A stretch of 64,000 nt of DNA from assembly GCA_947168585.1 (NCBI GenBank), contig CAMVMK010000005.1, forward strand, positions 1 to 64,000. Reading direction: 5' to 3'. The notes under the pieces are model-generated. The model did not search any database. It was not told the DNA's origin and was given only the letters and a program-made list of their open reading frames with translations. This DNA is from an uncultured Fretibacterium sp. GTDB lineage: Bacteria > Synergistota > Synergistia > Synergistales > Aminobacteriaceae. Both the position numbers and the translations under genes were made by a program. Shown one piece after another: positions 41,273-48,219 of this stretch. Within the stretch, counting starts at the first letter, position 1; every line of letters begins with the position of its first letter.

Positions 41273-42106
41273 GCCGCTTAAAAAATTTATATCGAGATTA
41301 TTTTTAATTAAATCTGCTATAGCGTCAAAGGCTTTCTCATCGGTTAAAAAATTTTCGCCGGTGAGATTTTTATTTGCGGACAAACTCAAAGAATCTTCAG
41401 CTTCAAGTAAAATATTTTTCGCAAAAGGCATGACACCGACAACTTTAACGCCCGTATAATTTTCTGTCCATTCGACAGCGGATTGAAATAAATTAATGTC
41501 GCCCCGAAATTTATTAAAAATTATTCCCTTAACTCTTTCTCGGTCTTGGCCTAAAAGTTCGAGAGTTCCAACGACTGAAGCAAGCGCACCGCCTCTGTCA
41601 ACGTCAGCGATTAAAATTACAGGCACGTCAGCTTCGCGTGCTATTCTCATGTTGACGATCTCGTGAGCGTTCAAATTAATTTCTGCCGGACTTCCTGCGC
41701 CTTCGATGATTACAGCTTCAAAATTTTTTTCGATAAAACTTAACGCTTCTCTTACGGCCTTAATGCCCTCGTTTTGAGTAAAATTTTCAAAGTAAAAATT
41801 TTTTTCTGCGGGGCGTTCAAATTTTTTTCCGTTTAATATTATCTCCGAAGATTTTTCGTGCTGAGGTTTTAATAAAATCGGGTTCATAAAAATTTCAGGC
41901 TCAAGACCTGCCGCCCTTGCTTGAAGAGCCTGAGCTAAACTCATCTCTAAATTATTTTGCGTTGTGTAAGAAATATTTGACATATTCTGCGACTTGAAAG
42001 GGCAGACTTTCAGATTAAAATCTCGTGAAAATAATCTGCATAAGCCCGTAACTAAAAAACTTTTTCCAGAGTCGCTTGATGTTCCTTGAATCATTATACC
42101 TTTCAT
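41258..42106 (-). CDS. cobQ: Cobyric acid synthase lacking the glutamine amidotransferase domain
   Basis: The 282-residue protein matches the N-terminal ATPase domain of CobQ: MIQGTSSDSGKS, CPFKSQNMSNIS, SLAQALQARAAGLEPEIFMNPILLKP, VIIEGAGSPAEINL and LIADVDRGGALASVVGT. Normal CobQ has about 480-510 residues, with a C-terminal GATase domain. Here SLSLSANKN is followed at once by AFDAIADLIKNNLDINFLSGLI, which resembles the natural extreme C-terminus of CobQ. The GATase region therefore looks deleted internally. ATG 42106 is chosen (MKGIMIQGTSS); a longer start adds an unrelated stretch. It has no ribosome site. Confidence 0.8.
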   Translation of the reverse strand: MKGIMIQGTSSDSGKSFLVTGLCRLFSRDFNLKVCPFKSQNMSNISYTTQNNLEMSLAQALQARAAGLEPEIFMNPILLKPQHEKSSEIILNGKKFERPAEKNFYFENFTQNEGIKAVREALSFIEKNFEAVIIEGAGSPAEINLNAHEIVNMRIAREADVPVILIADVDRGGALASVVGTLELLGQDRERVKGIIFNKFRGDINLFQSAVEWTENYTGVKVVGVMPFAKNILLEAEDSLSLSANKNLTGENFLTDEKAFDAIADLIKNNLDINFLSGLIRS

Positions 42107-42118
42107 AATAAATTTGTT

Positions 42119-42124
42119 ATTATA
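42119..42124 (-). promoter_or_regulatory. -10 box just upstream of cobQ
   Basis: On the minus strand TATAAT is followed by AACAAATTTATT and then ATG, leaving a leader of about 6 bases. The sequence resembles the cobU promoter (TATAACAAAATT before ATG). Confidence 0.4.
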
Positions 42125-42232
42125 ATTATTAAAGTCAAGTTTAAGCAAATAAATAAAATCACGGTTTTATTTTTGTGAGTTTTCATAGATAATTTCACGC
42201 GGAAAATTATTAATAAAGGAGAAAAAAATTTA

Positions 42233-43249
42233 ATGACAAAAATTTTAATCGCGGCTTTAATGCTTCTCACAGCGTCATCGGCTTTTGCTCTTGAGAACGA
42301 TACGAGAGTTTTCAAAATTTACGATGATATTAAAGTCGAAAAAGCTCATTTTCATAACCGTTTCGGGATTGATTTAACGGGAGATTTATACATGCCCAAA
42401 GATTTTGATGCTTCTAAAAAATACGCGGCCATAGCGGTTGCAGGACCTTTCGGGGCAGTCAAAGAGCAGGTCTCGGGGCTTTACGCTCAGGAAATGGCTA
42501 AGGCAGGATTTGTCGCGCTTGCGTTCGATCCTTCATTCACGGGCGAGAGCGGCGGAGCAGTCAGAGATATTTCCTCACCCGAAGTTAACACGGAAGATTT
42601 TTCTGCGGCTGTAGATTTTCTTTCAACCCGTGATTTTGTTGATGCTGAAAAAATCGGAATTATAGGCGTTTGCGGCTGGGGCGGAATCGGTCTCAACGCT
42701 GCTGCGGCTGATACAAGAATTAAAGCAACCGTAGCTTCAACTATGTATAATATGTCGAGAGTAGCTGCTAACGGATATTTTGACGCTGACGACAGTCCCG
42801 AAAAAAGAATAGCTGCGCGCAAGGCTCTCAATGCCCAGAGAACTAAAGATTATAAGGCCGGAACTTACGCAAAAGCAGGCGGAGTTATTGACCCTCTTCC
42901 GGAAGACGCTCCGCAGTTTGTGAAAGATTATTACGCTTACTACAAAACTCCGAGAGGCTATCACAAAAATTCTGTAAACTCTAACGCAGGCTGGACAGTA
43001 ACATCTTCGCTTGCTATGATTAATATGCCTATGCTTGCATTTATCGGAGAAATTGAAAATCCTGTTTTAGTTGTTCACGGCGAAAAAGCACATTCGAGAT
43101 ATTTCAGTGAAGACGCTTTCAAAATGCTCAAAGGCGACAATAAAGAACTCGTTATCGTTCCCGGCGCGTCTCATGTAGATTTATATGACAACATGGAAAA
43201 AATTCCGTTTGAAAAAATAATTTCTTTCTTCAAAACGAATTTGAAATAA
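42233..43249 (+). CDS. Exported alpha/beta hydrolase (dienelactone-hydrolase-like)
   Basis: The 338-residue protein has a signal peptide ending SSAFA and an alpha/beta hydrolase fold. The nucleophile elbow reads GVCGWGGIG (near residues 146-154), so the nucleophile would be Cys rather than Ser, as in YcjY/dienelactone-hydrolase-like families. VLVVHGEKAHS and VPGASHVDLYD supply the Asp/Glu and His. Substrate unknown. AAGGAG lies 14 bases upstream of ATG. A strong terminator follows. Confidence 0.82.
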   Translation: MTKILIAALMLLTASSAFALENDTRVFKIYDDIKVEKAHFHNRFGIDLTGDLYMPKDFDASKKYAAIAVAGPFGAVKEQVSGLYAQEMAKAGFVALAFDPSFTGESGGAVRDISSPEVNTEDFSAAVDFLSTRDFVDAEKIGIIGVCGWGGIGLNAAAADTRIKATVASTMYNMSRVAANGYFDADDSPEKRIAARKALNAQRTKDYKAGTYAKAGGVIDPLPEDAPQFVKDYYAYYKTPRGYHKNSVNSNAGWTVTSSLAMINMPMLAFIGEIENPVLVVHGEKAHSRYFSEDAFKMLKGDNKELVIVPGASHVDLYDNMEKIPFEKIISFFKTNLK

Positions 43250-43264
43250 AAATCATGAATTTAA

Positions 43265-43293
43265 CCCCGTGTTCAGCACGGGGATTTTTTTTA
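43265..43293 (+). terminator. Strong terminator after the hydrolase gene
   Basis: CCCCGTG-TTCAG-CACGGGG is a perfect 7-bp stem followed by ATTTTTTTT. Confidence 0.9.
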
Positions 43294-43309
43294 ATTTTTT
43301 GATTTCTTG

Positions 43310-43315
43310 TATAAT
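43310..43315 (+). promoter_or_regulatory. -10 box of the poly-C membrane protein gene
   Basis: TATAAT (preceded by TTG) lies 8 bases before AGGAGG (43324-43329). Confidence 0.5.
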
Positions 43316-43337
43316 ATTGCAACAGGAGGTATTAAAC

Positions 43338-45048
43338 ATGGAATTAAAGAAAAATTTTTATTTTCCCTTACTTGCGTTTTTAATAATTTTCACAGCGTTA
43401 TTTGCCTGGCTTGGGTTTTATAATTGGCCGCACTCGGGCGATGATTTTAATTTTGCTACGAGGGTTTCGCAAACAGGTTTTTGGGAATTTCAAAAAGATT
43501 TTTTCCTGCATGATAACGGACGGCTTGCTAACGCCTTTTTTCTTAGTCTGTGTGTTTCTTTTCCGTTTATCTCTTCTTATAGATTTTGGGCTTTAATTAC
43601 AATTTTGACTTACGCTATTTGCGTTTGGATTTTTCTCGGAATTTTACCCCCCCCCCCACGAAATCTCACGAAAAAATAAAATCTTACTCACTGTAGTTAT
43701 CTCAGCTTCAACTCTCGCGTCTCTTTATTCACTTAGTGAAACACTATATTGGCTTGCCGGCTCGCCGTATCTTTGGTGCGTATCACTGCATATTCTCTCG
43801 ATGGCTTGGGCTGTGAAAGCTCTGCAAGGTTCAAAGTCTGCATTTTTAGCTTGTCTTATTGTTTTATTTATCAACGGTACTTTAATAGAATTACCATGTA
43901 TTTTTCAGGGCGTATTTGCATTTATTGCTATGATTTATTTTGCTTTCAAACGAGAGAAGAAAAGTGCTTTAATTTGTTGTTCGTTCTGGCTTGTCTCTAT
44001 AGCTGCGTTTTGTTTTTTATATTATGCTCCGAGTACTACCGCAAGGATGGCGAAACATATTCCGAATGATTTTCAAGTTTTTGCGTCTCACTTGAAACGG
44101 ACATTATTAATCGGCAGCATTCAGGGATTTTTGACTACAATAAAATTTTTTGCAACACCAATGACTTATGTCTTTTTAATGTTTCTGCCGTTAATTGCTA
44201 AAAAAATCCCCGTTAAAAATACAAAATTAAAAATTCGGCATGTCGTAATTATAATGTATTTAATCGCTGTTTTAATGCAGGCTGTTCACGGCTGGGGACT
44301 AAGCGGACGGCTTCCTGAACGCGGTGAAACTACAGCATTATTATGTATGGGTATAACTTGGTGCTGGCTGTTGGGACGCTTTTATCGCGGAAAACTCACA
44401 ACTTCAGAAAAATTCGCTGATTTCAGCAGAAAATTTCGTTATCCGGTTTTAATTCTTGCTTTATTAATCAGTTTTAACTTTTGGGAAGTTATAGAAAACT
44501 TAAAAATTGCTCCGGAATATAGAGCAGAGCAAGTTGCGCGGTATGAATATATTCTTGAGCAAAAGAAAGCCGGAGCAGAAAATATAACAGTAACTTTCTT
44601 TGAAAATAGGCCAAGACTTATATTAGGAGATTTATCAACAACGCCGGAATCGGGAAATTTTGCAAAATATTTCGGCATAAAAAGTATTTTGGCAATTCCT
44701 AAAGAATTAAGCGGTGATATCGAAGCTATTAACGAACTTTGGAAAGGCCGTTCAACGCCGTTAATTAAAATCGCAGAGGCAGGCAACACTGATTTTATAT
44801 ATGAATTAGGCTTAAAGAGCGAACCTTTTTTACAACATACTATAAACGCTCTTGGACATTTACCGCACGGGCTCGAAGTCAGTGCAGAGCAGGCTGAAAA
44901 ATGGCAGCGGATGGGAGCTAATTTAGGCGATGCACGCTGTATGTGGCCTTTAGCTCGGTTAATTTTCAATAGAGATAAATCTTTCAAGGGAATTGCTGAA
45001 GCTATTTATTGGGTCGTAAGATATCAGCTTGCAAATATGCGGCTTTAG
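43338..45048 (+). CDS. Polytopic envelope protein (DUF6056/GtrII-like), interrupted at a poly-C tract
   Basis: From ATG 43338 (AGGAGG 8 bases upstream) the frame reads through YNWPHSGDDFNFATR and LHDNGRLANAF, a first outer loop like GT-C/DUF6056 proteins. It then enters 11 C residues (43647-43657) and stops at 43679 after 113 codons. In the neighbouring frame, coding continues without a stop from HEISRKNKILL to 45048 (about ten membrane helices, then a soluble tail). Removing one C restores a 569-residue protein. The gene is therefore off in this sequence, or an assembly error is present. It shares a coupled start with the following gtrB-like gene. Confidence 0.78.
43647..43657 (+). repeat. 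Poly-C tract (11 C), candidate phase-variation switch
   Basis: A run of 11 C in an AT-rich gene is highly unusual. Ten or 13 C would keep the frame open; 11 C shifts it. Confidence 0.75.
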
Positions 45049-45063
45049 GAGGCGGCTGAAATT

Positions 45064-45987
45064 TTGATTTCGATTTTATGTCCGTGCTACAACGAAGAGG
45101 CCGTTTTAGATTTATTTTTCGAGCGTATTTCTGCTGTAATTGCAAAAATTCCTGAAAAATTTGAATTTATTTGCGTCAATGACGGCAGTAAAGATAAAAC
45201 CCTCGAAATTTTGAAAAATCATGCTGAAAAAGATTCAAGAATTAAAGTCATAGATTTTTCCCGTAATTTCGGCAAAGAAGCTGCTTTGACCGCCGCTCTC
45301 GATTACTGCAAAGGCGATGCCGCTATACCTATTGATGTTGACTTGCAGCAGCCTCCGGAATTAATTTCAAAAATGATTGAAAAATGGCGCGAAGGCTATG
45401 AAGTTGTTGCAGCCCGGCGGGATCGTGCTACGGATTCTTGGCTGAAAAAAATCACTGCTTTAGCCTTTTATAAATTTCAAAATGCTACTTCAAGATATGA
45501 AATTCCTGCTAACGTCGGAGATTTTAGACTTATTGACAGAAAAGTCATAGATGCTCTTAAAAAAATGAAAGAATCTTTGAGATTTATGAAAGGACTTTTT
45601 GCTTGGGCAGGTTTTAGATCCTGCATAATTGATTACAAAGTAGAAAAGCGCATGGCAGGCGAATCTAAGTTCAATTTTTGGAATTTGGTACATTTTGCAA
45701 TAGACGGCTTAACATCGTTCAGCACTGCACCTTTGACGCTTTGGCTATACGTAGGGGGGGGTATCTCAATTTGCGCGTTTGTATACGGATTTTTTATTTT
45801 TATCAGGACTATTTTATTCGGAATTGAACTCCCAGGTTATGCGTCATTGCTTTGTTTGACGCTATTTTTCGGCGGTTCTCAAATGCTCGGCATCGGGATT
45901 TTAGGCGAATACGTCGGGCGGACTTATATCGAGAGTAAACAACGGCCTGTTTATATTATCCGTGAAATTTATGAATCGGAATCGTAA
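45064..45987 (+). CDS. GtrB-like polyprenyl-phosphate glycosyltransferase, copy 1
   Basis: This 307-residue GT2 enzyme starts SILCPCYNEEAVLDLFF, has DGSKDKTLEIL, DVDLQQPPELI (DxD) and NVGDFRLIDRKVIDAL, and ends with two membrane helices. Such proteins (GtrB, ArnC, DPM1-like) move a sugar from UDP-sugar to undecaprenyl phosphate, and a GT-C protein then uses it outside. Here the preceding polytopic gene is the likely partner. Start is TTG; AGGAGG overlaps the previous stop, so translation is coupled. A run of 8 G (45754-45761) encodes the VGGG in helix 1. Confidence 0.9.
   Translation: MISILCPCYNEEAVLDLFFERISAVIAKIPEKFEFICVNDGSKDKTLEILKNHAEKDSRIKVIDFSRNFGKEAALTAALDYCKGDAAIPIDVDLQQPPELISKMIEKWREGYEVVAARRDRATDSWLKKITALAFYKFQNATSRYEIPANVGDFRLIDRKVIDALKKMKESLRFMKGLFAWAGFRSCIIDYKVEKRMAGESKFNFWNLVHFAIDGLTSFSTAPLTLWLYVGGGISICAFVYGFFIFIRTILFGIELPGYASLLCLTLFFGGSQMLGIGILGEYVGRTYIESKQRPVYIIREIYESES
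45754..45761 (+). repeat. Poly-G tract (8 G) in the first gtrB-like gene
   Basis: GTA is followed by eight G in frame (VGGG). The paralog at 46075 has CTTGGAGGCGCG at the same place, with no G run, so the tract is not required by the protein. Confidence 0.55.
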
Positions 45988-46180
45988 GTAAATTTTTGTA
46001 ATAATTTTAGAAACTTTAACAGCCGTGCTCTCTGCAGCGCGGCTATTTTTATGCAGTAAAGAAGATGATAAAAAATGATTTCAATTTTATGTCCATGTTA
46101 TAACGAGGAAGCTGTTTTAGATTTGTTTTTTGAAAAAATTTCTGAAGTAACTGCAAAAATTCCTGAAGAATTTGAATTTG
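45981..46180 (+). repeat. Direct repeat flanking the second gtrB-like gene, left copy
   Basis: About 200 bases (end of copy 1, terminator, and first ~105 bases of the next gtrB gene) recur at 46995-47193 with few differences, about 1.0 kb apart. Confidence 0.8.
46021..46050 (+). terminator. Terminator after gtrB-like copy 1
   Basis: AGCCGTGCT and AGCGCGGCT pair (one G-U) around CTCTGC, followed by ATTTTT. Confidence 0.75.
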
Positions 46181-47001
46181 TTTGCGTCAATGACGGCAGC
46201 AAAGATAATACTCTCGAAGTTTTGAAAAATCATGCTGAAAAAGATTCGCGGATAAAAATCATTGATTTATCGCGTAACTTCGGCAAGGAAGCTGCTTTGA
46301 CTGCCGCTATAGATTATTGCAAAGGTGATGCTGCTATACCCATTGATGTTGATTTGCAGGATCCGCCGGAATTAATTTCAAAAATGATTGAGAAATGGCG
46401 TGAAGGTTATGAAGTTATATTAGCACGGCGCACAGACCGTTCTTCTGATTCATATCTAAAACGAACAACAGCAAAAATGTTTTACCGTCTGCATAATTTA
46501 ATTTCTAATCCTGAAATTCCTGAAAATGTCGGCGATTTTAGATTAATTGACCGTAAAGTTATTAACGCCCTCAAAGAATTGAAAGAGTCTCATAGATTTA
46601 TGAAGGGTCTTTTTGCGTGGGCGGGCTTCAAAACTTTCACGCTTGATTACAAACGCAACGCAAGAAGTTCAGGGACTTCAAAATTTAACGGCTGGAAACT
46701 TTGGAATTTAGCTATCGAGGGCATAACATCGTTCAGCACCGCACCTTTAACTTTATGGCTTTATCTTGGAGGCGCGATAGCTTTCAGTGCGTTTGCTTAC
46801 GGATTTTGGATATTTATAAGAACTATAATATTCGGGATCGAGCTTCCAGGCTATGCTTCATTAGTATGTTTAATTTTACTTTTCGGCGGCCTTCAATTAT
46901 TAGGAGTTGGAATTTTAGGTGAATATCTCGGCAGAACTTATATCGAGAGCAAGCAAAGACCTGTTTATATTATCCGCGAAATTTATGAATCTGAATCGTA
47001 A
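46075..47001 (+). CDS. GtrB-like polyprenyl-phosphate glycosyltransferase, copy 2
   Basis: The 308-residue paralog of the preceding gene has the same motifs (SILCPCYNEEAVLDLFF, NDGSKDNTLEVL, DVDLQDPPELI, NVGDFRLIDRKV) and two C-terminal helices. The middle acceptor region (TDRSSDSYLKRTTAKMFYRLHNLIS) differs most, which could mean a different sugar. It follows a terminator but no clear promoter or strong ribosome site is visible, so its expression may be low or depend on read-through. Confidence 0.88.
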   Translation: MISILCPCYNEEAVLDLFFEKISEVTAKIPEEFEFVCVNDGSKDNTLEVLKNHAEKDSRIKIIDLSRNFGKEAALTAAIDYCKGDAAIPIDVDLQDPPELISKMIEKWREGYEVILARRTDRSSDSYLKRTTAKMFYRLHNLISNPEIPENVGDFRLIDRKVINALKELKESHRFMKGLFAWAGFKTFTLDYKRNARSSGTSKFNGWKLWNLAIEGITSFSTAPLTLWLYLGGAIAFSAFAYGFWIFIRTIIFGIELPGYASLVCLILLFGGLQLLGVGILGEYLGRTYIESKQRPVYIIREIYESES

Positions 47002-47193
47002 GTAAATTTTTGTAATAATTTTAGAAACTTTAACAGCCGTGCTCTCAGCAGCGCGGCTATTTTTATGCAGTAAAGAAGATGATAAAAATGATTTCAATTT
47101 TATGTCCATGTTATAACGAGGAAGCTGTTTTAGATTTGTTTTTTGAAAAAATTTATGAAGTAACTGCAAAAATTCCCGAAAAATTTGAATTTG
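46995..47193 (+). repeat. Direct repeat flanking the second gtrB-like gene, right copy
   Basis: This is the partner of 45981-46180. Differences are single bases, e.g. CTCTCTGC against CTCTCAGC in the terminator loop and one A fewer before the ATG. Confidence 0.8.
47035..47064 (+). terminator. Terminator after gtrB-like copy 2
   Basis: AGCCGTGCT and AGCGCGGCT pair around CTCAGC, followed by ATTTTT. It is a copy of 46021-46050. Confidence 0.75.
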
Positions 47194-47198
47194 AATGA
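47088..47198 (+). pseudogene. 5' fragment of a third gtrB-like gene
   Basis: It encodes MISILCPCYNEEAVLDLFF and continues to KIPEKFEFE, 36 codons, then stops. It is nearly identical to the start of copy 2, and similarity ends at the stop. It is a remnant of a tandem array: an imprecise duplication or a deletion. Confidence 0.85.
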
Positions 47199-47210
47199 AA
47201 TTTGAAAACC

Positions 47211-47270
47211 TTGCGTCAAATAGTCAATTTAACAAAACTACCTGACGCAAAATTTAAGCATACGACTATT
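47211..47270 (+). other. Possible H-type pseudoknot RNA
   Basis: TTGCGTCA (47211-47218) pairs with TGACGCAA (47243-47250). AATAGTC (47219-47225), inside that loop, pairs with GACTATT (47264-47270) outside it. These interlocked perfect helices of 8 and 7 bp fit an H-type pseudoknot. There is no coding sense and no gene directly downstream on this strand. Confidence 0.4.
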
Positions 47271-47288
47271 AAATCCTATCTCGCTCTG

Positions 47289-47297
47289 TGGTATAAT
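47289..47297 (+). promoter_or_regulatory. Extended -10 promoter of a candidate small RNA
   Basis: TGGTATAAT is a perfect extended -10 box that ends 7 bases before the base of the hairpin at 47304. Confidence 0.5.
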
Positions 47298-47303
47298 AAT
47301 CAC

Positions 47304-47400
47304 AGGATAAGAATTAAGATAGTGGGCATTCGCTCACAAATCGAATGCTGAATAACTCTTAGAATGTATTATAGCATATTTTCTTATCCTTTGTTTTTTT
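47304..47400 (+). ncRNA. Candidate ~95-nt structured small RNA
   Basis: AGGATAAGAA (47304-47313) pairs perfectly with TTCTTATCCT (47381-47390), followed by TTGTTTTTTT, giving a closing stem and termination run. Inside is GCATTCG/CGAATGC (47326-47332 and 47342-47348). The predicted transcription start coincides with the first base of the stem. A second extended -10 (TGCTATAAT, minus strand, 47376-47368) lies inside it and would give antisense RNA. Family not recognised; a small non-autonomous mobile element with 10-bp inverted ends is the alternative. Confidence 0.45.
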
Positions 47401-47451
47401 GTTTGCATTTGATATTCTAAACTAAAAGCTCATCAAAAGTATCGCAGATAG

Positions 47452-48219
47452 CTATAAAACGAAAAATATTCCTGCAGAAATTCCTGAAATTATCACCGAA
47501 GCAGTGTCGTTAAATTTCCAAACTAAAGGCTTTCTTCTCGTTCGTCCCGAGCCTCCGTCATAGCCCCGCGCTTCCATAGCTGTTGCAATCTCGTCCGCAC
47601 GCCTGAAAATTATTATGAACAACGGAATTAATACAGGAAAAAATGCCATGACTTTTTGAAATAAATTCCCTTGATCGAGCCTCGCTCCGCGCGATAATTG
47701 GGCTTTAATAATTTTGTCCGTTTCCTGCATTAATAAAGGAATAAATCTTAATGCCATTCCTATCATCATTGAACATTCATGAGCTGGAAAGCCTATTTTT
47801 GCAAGCGGCCTAAGCAGATAGTCTAATCCGTCAGCAAGTTCAAGAGGCGCGGTAGTCAATGGCAGCATTATAGCGAACAGCATTAAAACTATAAGCCTTA
47901 TCGATGTGAAAAAAGCCCTGTAAACTGCCGTAGATAAATCACTCGAAAAATAAGCAGCGATTAAATTAAAAATAAAAGTAAATGCCACTAAAAAAAATAC
48001 AGGCCGCGAGGATTTAAGCAAGATCCGCCACGAAATTTTTGAAGCATGAACAATAACAGCAAGTAACGCCGCCCAAAAAGCGAGCTGAAAAAAATTTTTT
48101 GCCGGAAAAATCGCCGAAATTATAAAAATCAACGAAAATAATTTTGCTCTCGGGTCAAGTTTATGAATTATTGAACCCGTCGGAACATATTGACCTAAAT
48201 TTATATCTGAGAGAAACAT
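47452..48219 (-). CDS. ecfT: Energy-coupling factor transporter transmembrane protein EcfT
   Basis: The 255-residue protein matches EcfT, the membrane scaffold of ECF vitamin/metal importers. It begins NLGQYVPTGSIIHKLDPRAKL, a typical EcfT start, and has about five membrane segments plus the coupling-helix Ala-Arg-Gly motifs (SRGARLD and AMEARGYDG). It overlaps the end of the ATPase gene by 19 bases. Interchangeable substrate-binding S components are not in this window. It is the last gene of the long minus-strand operon. Confidence 0.93.
   Translation of the reverse strand: MFLSDINLGQYVPTGSIIHKLDPRAKLFSLIFIISAIFPAKNFFQLAFWAALLAVIVHASKISWRILLKSSRPVFFLVAFTFIFNLIAAYFSSDLSTAVYRAFFTSIRLIVLMLFAIMLPLTTAPLELADGLDYLLRPLAKIGFPAHECSMMIGMALRFIPLLMQETDKIIKAQLSRGARLDQGNLFQKVMAFFPVLIPLFIIIFRRADEIATAMEARGYDGGSGRTRRKPLVWKFNDTASVIISGISAGIFFVL

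Noticed and set aside
42149-42232. Terminator or riboswitch (e.g. cobalamin) between cobQ and the hydrolase gene
   Set aside because: A weak AAATCAC...GTGAGTTT pairing exists, but the 84-base gap is far too short for a cobalamin riboswitch and lacks the B12-box GCCACTG.
43269-43337. Upstream start for the poly-C gene at 43269
   Set aside because: This start lies inside the terminator of the previous gene; AGGAGG and a -10 box point to ATG 43338.
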